From NCBI GenBank assembly GCA_029983435.1, contig JASBZN010000014.1, positions 1-16,299 on the forward strand: DNA of 16,299 nt. The letters are read 5' to 3'. Source of the stretch: Urinicoccus sp. (GTDB lineage Bacteria > Bacillota > Clostridia > Tissierellales > Peptoniphilaceae). This document shows positions 1 through 6,352 of the stretch, piece after piece (position 1 is the first letter of the stretch; each line of letters begins with the position of its first letter). Both the position numbers and the translations under genes were made by a program. Below the pieces are notes generated by a model, which made no database searches, was not told where the DNA came from, and saw only the letters and a program-made list of their open reading frames with translations.

Positions 1-1
1 T

Positions 2-1537
2 CGGCAAATTTTAATAAAAATGAATTCCTTCTTAGATATGCACCACATCCAATGCAAGGAAGACTCCCTACGCCATTTTCTTCAAAAATATGATTTAGAC
101 GAAAATACTTTCTCCAAAATTTTTCTCAACCAAATAGCTTATGGCTATATTCAAACTCGTTTTGACTACAAATCTACGGAAAAATTACCTTTAGAATTCC
201 TCTTGGAAGATGAAAACATGCCTGAGTATGCCTTGGAAAACTTAAAGACCATCTTGGCAGATGACTATGTACAAGTGGAAGAAGGTTTTGTCGAAAAATC
301 CAAATTCGCCATCCACCGTTACCTATTAAAAAAATATGTCAACTACCAAACTACCATTGAAGACTACTATAAAATATACCAAGATTTTATGGTCCGTCAC
401 ATGCTAGACCGCGACCCCCATCTTATGGTTCTTCCCCATAATCTCATGAATAAATTATCTGCAGAAAATGAAGTCCTTTGGAGCTTTGGAAAAAAATTCC
501 GCTACTATCCCTTTTATGACTATGATTTTTCTCCTTTTCTTGAAGCTCTCAACCTAAAAACCTATCAAGATGTGGAGTATTCTTCTAAATACTTTTTTCT
601 CAAGCATCGGGACCTCATGAAAAACTATGGAATCTACGATGAGTATGAACTCCACAACCTCTTGCGAAAAATTTGTAGCAAGAAGGATTATCCTCATATC
701 CACTTTTTAAGAATGCCAAATATTCGTTTTGGCAAAGGGCACCGGGAAAAACAAATTTTAGATCTTTTAGAAAAACACTCCCCCATTAACACCCACGACC
801 TAGCCAAGCTCTATGAAAAAACCTACGGTGTCAATGCCAGTTCTGTTCTAGGATCCTACCTAAAAAACTTAACTCCATATTACCAAAATGGAATTTACGA
901 TATTCGCCGTAAAAGTTTACCAAAAGATATTTGCCAAGACTTTAAAAAGAGCCTGGACCAAGACTTTTACTTTATTAAGGACATTATCAATCAGTTTAAA
1001 AAAGCCTATCCCAACCTAGATCCCAGTCTTATCAATTCTAGAAGTTTGGACCAGCTGGGCTTTAAAACCTACCAAGATTACTGCATCTCCAATAACTATC
1101 GCTATGCACAAGATTTTTTCCGGTCCGTCCTCTTAGAAGAAGACAAGTATCCCGTGGATAAGTTCACAAAAGACTTTTGGCTCCTTTCTAGTGCCACCAG
1201 TAACTTCTACTGGCTCAAGAAAAATTTTCTCCTCTTTCAATACGACAAAGATACCATCCTAACCATGTCCTATCTTAAGAACTTGGGAATTACAAAGGAA
1301 GATCTCCTTTCTTATCTTGAAAGGGTCCAAAGCCTCGTTCCTCTAAACACCTCTTTCACCCTTCCTCTTTTAAGGGAGAAGATGAAAGACCATCCCCTTC
1401 ACCACTATCCCCTACCAAATTCTTTCTATGTTTATCTCTTAGATGACCATATCAAAGACCTTTACATTGAAACCTACAAAGATTCTCACATCCTTTATCG
1501 AGGAAAAACTGTTTTAGTTTCCGAAAAAAATGAATAA
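2..1537 (+). CDS. Large HTH-like protein of unknown function, 5'-truncated by window edge
   Basis: The frame is open through the left edge (no stop upstream of the first ATG at 20, and no Shine-Dalgarno before it), so this is most likely the C-terminal 512 codons of a longer protein. Numbering from the ATG at 20, there are no membrane segments or signal peptide. The protein is rich in Tyr, Phe, Lys and Asp. A segment at about 253-295 (ending YYQNGIYDI) looks helix-turn-helix-like. The motif KTYQD recurs at about 180-184 and 349-353, each followed by a Tyr/Phe-rich helical stretch, which suggests an internal repeat. The stretch around 205-217 (DEYELHNLLRKI) resembles, from memory, large clostridial proteins annotated as sigma-factor-like helix-turn-helix DNA-binding proteins. 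That family link is recalled, not computed, and the function is unknown. The gene ends 5 bases before a strong terminator and converges on the NSS symporter gene. Confidence 0.75.
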   Translation, partial: RQILIKMNSFLDMHHIQCKEDSLRHFLQKYDLDENTFSKIFLNQIAYGYIQTRFDYKSTEKLPLEFLLEDENMPEYALENLKTILADDYVQVEEGFVEKSKFAIHRYLLKKYVNYQTTIEDYYKIYQDFMVRHMLDRDPHLMVLPHNLMNKLSAENEVLWSFGKKFRYYPFYDYDFSPFLEALNLKTYQDVEYSSKYFFLKHRDLMKNYGIYDEYELHNLLRKICSKKDYPHIHFLRMPNIRFGKGHREKQILDLLEKHSPINTHDLAKLYEKTYGVNASSVLGSYLKNLTPYYQNGIYDIRRKSLPKDICQDFKKSLDQDFYFIKDIINQFKKAYPNLDPSLINSRSLDQLGFKTYQDYCISNNYRYAQDFFRSVLLEEDKYPVDKFTKDFWLLSSATSNFYWLKKNFLLFQYDKDTILTMSYLKNLGITKEDLLSYLERVQSLVPLNTSFTLPLLREKMKDHPLHHYPLPNSFYVYLLDDHIKDLYIETYKDSHILYRGKTVLVSEKNE

Positions 1538-1542
1538 GAATA

Positions 1543-1590
1543 AAAAAACCTGCACCCACGTTCCTTTCAACGGCTGGGTGCAGGTTTTTT
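1543..1590. terminator. Bidirectional intrinsic terminator
   Basis: A perfect inverted repeat: 1543-1558 pairs with 1575-1590 over 16 bp, with a GC-rich core (CCTGCACCCA) and a 16-base loop. A-tracts on one side become T-tracts on the other, so both strands show a hairpin followed by a U-run. It lies between the stop of the left + gene (1537) and the stop of the - strand symporter (1600), so it can end transcription from both. Confidence 0.93.
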
Positions 1591-1599
1591 ATGAATTTT

Positions 1600-2922
1600 T
1601 TAAAAAGCAATTTTAAACGCCAAAGCAATGACACAAAGTAAAATAGAAAGGGGAACATAGACGTATCTACCTAGGTTGTACCAGGTCTTTCCATAGGGCC
1701 GTTTTCCATCTAACCCAGTGTTAATTTCATCCATCAACTCTTCTTTTTTCAAAACCCAGAACCAACTAATCGCTCCTAAGGTCGCCCCAATGGGAATAAT
1801 GTAGATAGAAATCAAGTCCATCCAAGGACCCCAATGCGCGATATCTTCCATAAAGACACCTGGGATAAAAGATACAAGACCAATTAAAAGCAAGACAAAC
1901 TTTCTGGAAAGTTTTGGAAAGCGATGTAAAATAGATTCACAAACAACTTCGTACATATTTTGTAAGGAACTGATTCCCCCAAATAATACAGCAACAAAGA
2001 GGATAATGGCAAAAATTTGTCCCCCTTGAATTTCCTGCAAAATCTTAGGCAAAATCACAAACAATAGGTCTGGTCCTCCAACTTGCTCTTCTTGAAAAGC
2101 AAAAAGTGCAGGAATCATCACAAGAGCAGCTACAAAGGCTGCAATAGTATCAAAAAGCGCTGTTTCTTTTGCTCCCTTAACAATATCTTCTTCCTTCGAT
2201 AAGTAAGCTCCACAGACAATCATTCCACTTCCCGTAATAGACAGAGAAAAGAAAGCTTGTCCCATGGCATTAACAATCGTTGTGGGGTCTGTCAATTCCT
2301 TAAGATCTGGAGTAAAAATAAACTTATACCCTTGAATGGCATTGGGCAGCATGGCTACTCGAATAGCCAAAAAAACAAATAAAACAAAAAACAAGGGCAT
2401 CATCACTTTATTTGCCTTTTCAATGGAATGCGCTCCTGTAATACATGTTAATAGGGTAATAGCAATAACGATAAAGTGATAGGGTAAGACTTGAAAGCCT
2501 TCAAAAGCAAAGGATTGGAACCAAGCTTGCGTATTTGCGGTCATCAGTGTTCCAGTAAAAGAATCTACGAGCGATTTGAAAATATAAGAAATAATGACTG
2601 CATACCCTATAGAAATACAAATAGAGCCTAAAAGAGGCAATAAACCCACATACCGGCCTAGACCGTTATCACCTTTAGAGCGAAAAGCATAATCGTAGGC
2701 ACCTAGAGTTCCTGTCTCTGCTCGTCGTCCAATCGCATATTCTGCCGATAAACCGACATAAGAAAATAAAGCAATAAAAATAAGATAATAAATTAAAAAA
2801 CTTCCTCCACCATTGCTGGATACCTTGTATGGAAAGCCCCATACGTTGGCCATACCTACTGCGGATCCCACTGAGGTCAATAAAAAGCCCCATTTGGAAT
2901 TAAACTTGTGCTGTTTTTTCAT
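1600..2922 (-). CDS. Sodium-dependent amino-acid symporter, NSS/SNF family
   Basis: A 440-residue membrane protein of the neurotransmitter:sodium symporter family (LeuT fold), expected to import an amino acid with Na+ across the cytoplasmic membrane. The diagnostic first transmembrane helix is clear: GSAVGMANVWGFPY at 19-32, with the unwound, substrate- and sodium-binding Gly-rich stretch, followed by SSNGGGSF at 35-42. The length fits the bacterial 11-TM branch (MhsT/Tyt1-like) rather than 12-TM LeuT. The start ATG is preceded by AAAGGAGGG at about 8 bases, so the start is secure. It is a single-gene unit with its own promoter (3057-3085) and the shared terminator at 1543-1590. The substrate cannot be read from sequence; small hydrophobic or aromatic amino acids are typical of the branch. 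It is divergent from the two-component system, and a regulatory link is possible but unproven. Confidence 0.93.
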   Translation of the reverse strand: MKKQHKFNSKWGFLLTSVGSAVGMANVWGFPYKVSSNGGGSFLIYYLIFIALFSYVGLSAEYAIGRRAETGTLGAYDYAFRSKGDNGLGRYVGLLPLLGSICISIGYAVIISYIFKSLVDSFTGTLMTANTQAWFQSFAFEGFQVLPYHFIVIAITLLTCITGAHSIEKANKVMMPLFFVLFVFLAIRVAMLPNAIQGYKFIFTPDLKELTDPTTIVNAMGQAFFSLSITGSGMIVCGAYLSKEEDIVKGAKETALFDTIAAFVAALVMIPALFAFQEEQVGGPDLLFVILPKILQEIQGGQIFAIILFVAVLFGGISSLQNMYEVVCESILHRFPKLSRKFVLLLIGLVSFIPGVFMEDIAHWGPWMDLISIYIIPIGATLGAISWFWVLKKEELMDEINTGLDGKRPYGKTWYNLGRYVYVPLSILLCVIALAFKIAF

Positions 2923-2978
2923 GTGCTTCTCCCTCCTTTAAAATTTTTATTTAATGTATTTTTAGGTCAATGGATTCT

Positions 2979-2990
2979 ATGTTTAAACAT
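2979..2990. repeat. 12-bp perfect palindrome in the symporter leader
   Basis: ATGTTTAAACAT is a perfect palindrome in the untranslated leader of the NSS gene, about 57 bases before its start codon. It could be an operator or chance in AT-rich DNA; nothing else in the sequence decides. Confidence 0.4.
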
Positions 2991-3056
2991 TTTCACCCTT
3001 TGCAAAAATTCTCTAACATTCCTTCGCCTCTTCATACAATTAAATAGATAGCCTCT

Positions 3057-3085
3057 ATTCTATCATATTTTGAATACCAGGTAAA
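3057..3085 (-). promoter_or_regulatory. Sigma-A promoter of the NSS symporter gene
   Basis: On the - strand, TTTACC (3085-3080), a 17-bp spacer and TAGAAT (3062-3057) match the -35/-10 consensus at 4/6 and 5/6. A TG one base upstream of the -10 makes it an extended -10. It predicts a leader of about 125 nt. I see no known riboswitch or T-box core in that leader. Confidence 0.55.
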
Positions 3086-3119
3086 GAAAGGATTTTTCTA
3101 CCATCTGAACCTAAAGTCT

Positions 3120-3148
3120 TTTAGCTAAAAAAGTTCGCCCTTTAGCTA
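3120..3148 (+). repeat. Direct repeat pair TTTAGCTA, 21-bp period
   Basis: TTTAGCTA occurs at 3120-3127 and 3141-3148, a 21-bp period, which is two turns of the helix. The second copy lies about 43 bases upstream of the -10 of the response-regulator gene. This is a plausible tandem binding site for an OmpR-family regulator, possibly the one encoded next door. It also lies upstream of the divergent symporter promoter. Confidence 0.4.
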
Positions 3149-3190
3149 TTCTAACTTAAATCAACTTTTTCGTTTCTCCCTTTTTCTCTA

Positions 3191-3199
3191 TGCTATAAT
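3191..3199 (+). promoter_or_regulatory. Extended -10 promoter of the two-component operon
   Basis: TGCTATAAT is a perfect TGN-TATAAT extended -10, 25 bases upstream of the response-regulator ATG. No good -35 is visible about 17 bp upstream (the region is T-rich). This fits an extended -10 promoter, or one that relies on an activator. The Shine-Dalgarno AAAGGAGAG follows at 3211-3219. Confidence 0.75.
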
Positions 3200-3223
3200 A
3201 AGAACAAATAAAAGGAGAGAAAA

Positions 3224-3892
3224 ATGGCAAAACTATTAATTTGTGATGATGAAAAAGTATTAAGAGAAACCTTAAAACGCTACGCGGCACTAGATAACCA
3301 CCAGGTTGTCGAAGCAGAAAATGGTCAAGAAGCTCTAGACCTCTGCCAAAAGGAAGACTTTGACCTTTTAATTTTAGACATTATGATGCCCATTATGGAC
3401 GGATTTACAGCTTTAAAGGAAATTCGGTCTTTTTCCGATGTTCCCGTTTTAATGCTCACAGCCAAAGGCGATGAATTTGATCGAATTATCGGATTCGAAT
3501 TGGGCGTCGACGACTATGTTGTAAAGCCCTTTTCTTCCAAGGAAATCATGCTTCGAGTACAGGCTATTTTACGTCGGACGCAAACGACAGAAGCCAATCA
3601 TCTTTACCGTTATAGAGACTTGAAGGTGGATTTTCAAACCAAACAAGTTTTCATCCATGATAGAGAAGTGACTATGGCCCCCATGGAATACTCCCTACTT
3701 TTTTACTTCATCAAAAACAAAAACATCGCCAAGTCTCGAGAGGACATCGTAAAAGACCTTTGGGGTTACCAGGATGAATTGGAAGACCGCACTTTAGATA
3801 CTCATATTAAATTATTGAGAAAGGCCCTAGGTCCCTATGCCCAAAACATTGTGACCCTCTGGGGATATGGTTACCGTTTCGATGAAAAATAA
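3224..3892 (+). CDS. OmpR/PhoB-family response regulator
   Basis: A 222-residue DNA-binding response regulator, first gene of a two-gene signalling operon. The N-terminal receiver domain (about 1-118) has the acidic pair D8-D9, phospho-acceptor D52 in LILDIMMPIMDG, conserved T79 (MLTAKGDEFD) and K101 (VVKPF). The C-terminal winged helix (about 125-222) has the family signature EYSLLFYFIKN, the recognition-helix region RTLDTHIKLLRK and the closing GYGYRF. When phosphorylated by the adjacent kinase it should dimerise and bind tandem direct repeats; such a pair sits upstream at 3120-3148. The ATG has AAAGGAGAG 5 bases upstream. Its end overlaps the kinase start, so the two are translationally coupled. 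The regulon is unknown; the divergent NSS symporter is the nearest candidate target. Confidence 0.95.
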   Translation: MAKLLICDDEKVLRETLKRYAALDNHQVVEAENGQEALDLCQKEDFDLLILDIMMPIMDGFTALKEIRSFSDVPVLMLTAKGDEFDRIIGFELGVDDYVVKPFSSKEIMLRVQAILRRTQTTEANHLYRYRDLKVDFQTKQVFIHDREVTMAPMEYSLLFYFIKNKNIAKSREDIVKDLWGYQDELEDRTLDTHIKLLRKALGPYAQNIVTLWGYGYRFDEK

Positions 3893-5177
3893 ACCCCTCC
3901 GTCAGCAACTTTTTATCTTTTTCCTTGCCTTTAACCTTCTCCTTCTGAGCCTCCTTTGGATCTTTCAAACGAGTTTTTTAGGTTCCACCTATGAAATGAT
4001 TCGAGAAAAAGAAGTCCGAAAAGCGATTCAACTAGTAGGACAACACATTAACTCCCCAGACCTTCCATCCTTGATCCAGGAGCTAGAACAATCAAAAAAC
4101 ATCCTCGTTCGAAGCTCTAAAGACTTCGAAATTCCTTATTTATTGGAAGATTTTTTCCATGTGGACCTCTTACCTAGAACCCTTAAAGAAGACCACCAAT
4201 ATACTTTAAAAGACGGAAGTCATATAACCCTAACCTTTTATGCAATTTTAAGCCCTGTGGATGCCACCGTCTCCACCCTACGTTTTCAATTGACCCTGGT
4301 TTCCATCCTGATGTTCATCCTTTCTACCCTGGCAGCTATCTACCTTTCTAAGTATATTGCCCAGCCCATTTCTCAATTAAACCAAGAAGCCAAAAACTTA
4401 GCTCGAGGCCAATACAAAGATCACTTTAAGGGGCAAGGCTACTTGGAAATTAAAGAACTGTCCTCCACCCTAAATACTACTGCCCGAGACCTGTCTCGTC
4501 TCAACCAAACACGTCAGGAGCTTCTAGCCAATGTCAGCCACGATTTACGAACTCCCCTGGCCTTGATCTACTCCCAAGCAGAGTTGATGCATGACTTCCC
4601 AGAGGAAATTACCCCCGACCAAACAGAAGTTATTTTAAGAGAAGTCCGTCGCCTATCCAACTTAGTTTCCGACCTTTTAACCCAGTCCAACCTAGAATCT
4701 GGAAAAATGCAAATGACCTTTACCACCTATTCCCTAACAGAATCTGTGGAAAAAATCCTCCACCAACTCCAGTCCCTTCTTAAAAACAAGGAATTTTCCT
4801 TTCATTTTTCCTATGACGAGAACTGTCTTATCCAGGCCGATGAAAGTAAAATCAACCAAGTGATCTATAACCTCCTCGTCAATGCAGTAGACCATAGCCC
4901 CAATTCCACCACCATTCGCATCCTCCAGGAAGTAAAAAAAGACAAAGTCACCCTGTCTATTTCAGACCAGGGCCCTGGTATTGATGCCAAAGACCTCCCC
5001 TATATTTGGGACCGCTACTATCAGGTAGACCGAGACCTTTCTGCCTCCCTTTCCTCCAGCGGCTTAGGCCTTGCCATTGTAAAAAATATTGTCCAAGCCC
5101 ATCAGGGCCAAGTGACTGTTTCTTCCACAAGTAAAAAGGGAAGCACCTTTACTGTGGAGCTTCCCTTAAAGCAATAA
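3882..5177 (+). CDS. Membrane sensor histidine kinase, partner of the response regulator
   Basis: A HAMP-containing sensor kinase of about 431 residues. Domains in order: a short cytoplasmic tail, TM1 (about 10-28), a small extracellular sensor of about 100 residues with no recognised fold, TM2 (about 135-157), HAMP (about 157-210), HisKA with H-box NVSHDLRTPLALI (His220, the phosphorylated residue), and HATPase_c with N-box NQVIYNLLVNAVDHS, G1 DQGPGID, the F-box-like YIWDRYYQVD and G2 SGLGLAIVKNI. The start is uncertain. ATG 3882 overlaps the regulator gene by 11 bases and gives a typical basic N-terminus. An in-frame ATG at 3867 would add five residues but has a poor ribosome-binding-site spacing. 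The signal is unknown. The last 29 bases overlap the 3' end of the convergent gene at 5149-5742. Confidence 0.93.
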   Translation: MKNKPLRQQLFIFFLAFNLLLLSLLWIFQTSFLGSTYEMIREKEVRKAIQLVGQHINSPDLPSLIQELEQSKNILVRSSKDFEIPYLLEDFFHVDLLPRTLKEDHQYTLKDGSHITLTFYAILSPVDATVSTLRFQLTLVSILMFILSTLAAIYLSKYIAQPISQLNQEAKNLARGQYKDHFKGQGYLEIKELSSTLNTTARDLSRLNQTRQELLANVSHDLRTPLALIYSQAELMHDFPEEITPDQTEVILREVRRLSNLVSDLLTQSNLESGKMQMTFTTYSLTESVEKILHQLQSLLKNKEFSFHFSYDENCLIQADESKINQVIYNLLVNAVDHSPNSTTIRILQEVKKDKVTLSISDQGPGIDAKDLPYIWDRYYQVDRDLSASLSSSGLGLAIVKNIVQAHQGQVTVSSTSKKGSTFTVELPLKQ

Positions 5178-5742
5178 TCTCATGAACCCTGGTTTGCAGG
5201 GCTGGTAAAACCAGCCTTTCAAACCAGGGATTTTTATGCATCCAAATTTGATTCCTCGGCGATGGATGAACAATTGGAAAATACGCAGGCAAGTAATCCT
5301 GATAATGACGGACCCTTTCCGTTAAATTCCTCTTATCCTCTAGATAAAAGTCCTGGGCCTCTTTCCCAATTAAAACCATCAACTGGACCTGGTCCATTTC
5401 TTTTAATAGCTTGGGGTGCCATTTCTTAGCAAAGGACTTTCTGGGTTTTTTATCCCCATTTTTCCCCTTACCAGGAAAGTAAAAATCCATAGGCAAATGA
5501 GCAAAAAGTTGGGGATTAAAAAAAGTTTTTTCATCAACACCAAGAAAATCCATAAGTCTTCCTCCACTCTTGTCATTCCACAAGCGGCCACTCTCTTGAG
5601 CTCGAATCCCAGGAGCCTGTCCAATTAAGACAATTCGTGCCTCCCTATTGGCAGAGAATAAAGGTTCATAGCCCTTTTCTTTAAAAAGAGCATTTTCTGG
5701 ACTTGCCACGATTTCTTGGCGAATTTTTTCTTCAAATGTCAT
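5149..5742 (-). CDS. Uracil-DNA glycosylase family protein
   Basis: A 197-residue protein of the uracil-DNA-glycosylase superfamily (Pfam UDG fold), of the small form common in Firmicutes. Motif 1 is GQAPG (41-45), followed by WNDKSGGRLMDFLGVD (55-70). The middle contains PMDFYFPGKGKNGDKKPRK (84-102). The C-terminal motif HPSPRNQIW (159-167) supplies the conserved His. Classical UDGs have an acidic residue in motif 1; here the position is Gln/Ala, so uracil excision itself is not assured and another damaged base, or no activity, is possible. The length is full for this subfamily. The ATG has AGGAAG about 6 bases upstream. A weak promoter (TATAAG -10) may lie just upstream, or the gene may be read from the brnQ operon 72 bp away. 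Its 3' end carries the terminator of the kinase operon on the other strand. Confidence 0.88.
   Translation of the reverse strand: MTFEEKIRQEIVASPENALFKEKGYEPLFSANREARIVLIGQAPGIRAQESGRLWNDKSGGRLMDFLGVDEKTFFNPQLFAHLPMDFYFPGKGKNGDKKPRKSFAKKWHPKLLKEMDQVQLMVLIGKEAQDFYLEDKRNLTERVRHYQDYLPAYFPIVHPSPRNQIWMHKNPWFERLVLPALQTRVHEIIALREAPQ
5187..5235 (+). terminator. Terminator of the two-component operon, inside the convergent gene
   Basis: CCCTGGTTTG (5187-5196) pairs with CAAACCAGGG (5220-5229), and the inner GCTGGT (5201-5206) pairs with ACCAGC (5210-5215) around an AAA loop. This gives a nearly continuous stem of about 20 bp, followed by ATTTTT on the + strand. It starts 10 bases after the kinase stop. 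The same bases encode residues near the C-terminus of the - strand UDG-family protein; on the - strand no U-run follows, so it acts mainly on + transcripts. Confidence 0.88.
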
Positions 5743-5776
5743 CCATTTCTTCCTATCCTAATAATTTTTAACTCTC

Positions 5777-5802
5777 GTAGGCATCCTTATAGGATCTCCT
5801 AC
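5777..5802 (-). other. Hairpin without U-run between GNAT and UDG genes
   Basis: GTAGG (5777-5781) pairs with CCTAC (5798-5802), and the inner ATCCT (5783-5787) pairs with AGGAT (5791-5795) around a TAT loop. Neither strand has a following T-run, so this is not a classical terminator. It could be an mRNA processing or 3'-end-stabilising stem after the brnQ operon. The - strand TATAAG inside it could also be a weak -10 for the UDG-family gene. Confidence 0.5.
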
Positions 5803-5814
5803 TAAATGTAAGCA

Positions 5815-6342
5815 TTAATTTAACTCTTTTTGTCCCTCTTCAAAGTGGTTACTCATATTTATAAGAGTATCTCCGTCAATACGGAAAACTGTCCAGTCCA
5901 CCATATCCTCTGCATCTAAAGACTTATAAAATTCATAAGAAGGTGTATTGGTATCTAAACACCACCATTCAAAGCGTTTACAATTTTTAGAATGGGCTTT
6001 ATGAGCTAGAAACTCTAATAATTTTTTCCCATAGCCCCTATTTCGATATTCTGGTTGAATATACAAATCTTCCAGATAGAGCCCTGGTCGACCTTCAAAG
6101 GTAGAGAAGTTATAGAAAAACAAGGCAAATCCGATGGGTTTTCCATCCAACTCCGCCATGACAACATTAGCTGCCCCTTCATCAAAAACCGATTGTTCAA
6201 TAATTTCCTCTGTAGCCTTGACTTCATGTAAGAAACCTTCATAATCTGCCAAGTCCCGAATAAATTGAACAATTTGTTTTGTATCTTCCTTGTTTGCCTC
6301 ACGAATCGTGTACCCTTTTAGGCCTGTCTCATAAACAGCCAT
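5815..6342 (-). CDS. GNAT N-acetyltransferase, diamine/spermidine acetyltransferase-like
   Basis: A 175-residue GCN5-related acetyltransferase, full length for the SSAT (spermidine/spermine or thialysine N-acetyltransferase) branch. The acetyl-CoA-binding loop is RNRGYG (100-105), preceded by the beta-4 strand LYLEDLYIQPEYR. The stretch NTPSYEFYKSLDAED contains the Tyr (139) that serves as general acid in SSAT, and the end VFRIDGDTL matches that branch. Likely role: transfer of acetyl from acetyl-CoA to a small polyamine, diamine or amino-acid side chain in the cytoplasm. The start at 6342 is chosen over an upstream in-frame ATG at 6381 because AAGGAG lies 6 bases before it, and the gap to the stop of the preceding amidohydrolase gene is then 10 bases; the longer form would overlap that gene. 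It is the third gene of the brnQ operon. The exact substrate is not determinable. Confidence 0.9.
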   Translation of the reverse strand: MAVYETGLKGYTIREANKEDTKQIVQFIRDLADYEGFLHEVKATEEIIEQSVFDEGAANVVMAELDGKPIGFALFFYNFSTFEGRPGLYLEDLYIQPEYRNRGYGKKLLEFLAHKAHSKNCKRFEWWCLDTNTPSYEFYKSLDAEDMVDWTVFRIDGDTLINMSNHFEEGQKELN

Positions 6343-6352
6343 CTTTTTCTCC

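Noticed and set aside
1452..1658. Small - strand reading frame across the shared terminator
   Set aside because: It runs through the terminator hairpin and overlaps two well-supported genes; no ribosome-binding site.
2923..3056. Possible glycine or lysine riboswitch in the symporter leader (GGCGAAGGA-like string)
   Set aside because: Only a short string resembles the consensus; the paired elements and other conserved blocks of those riboswitches are missing.
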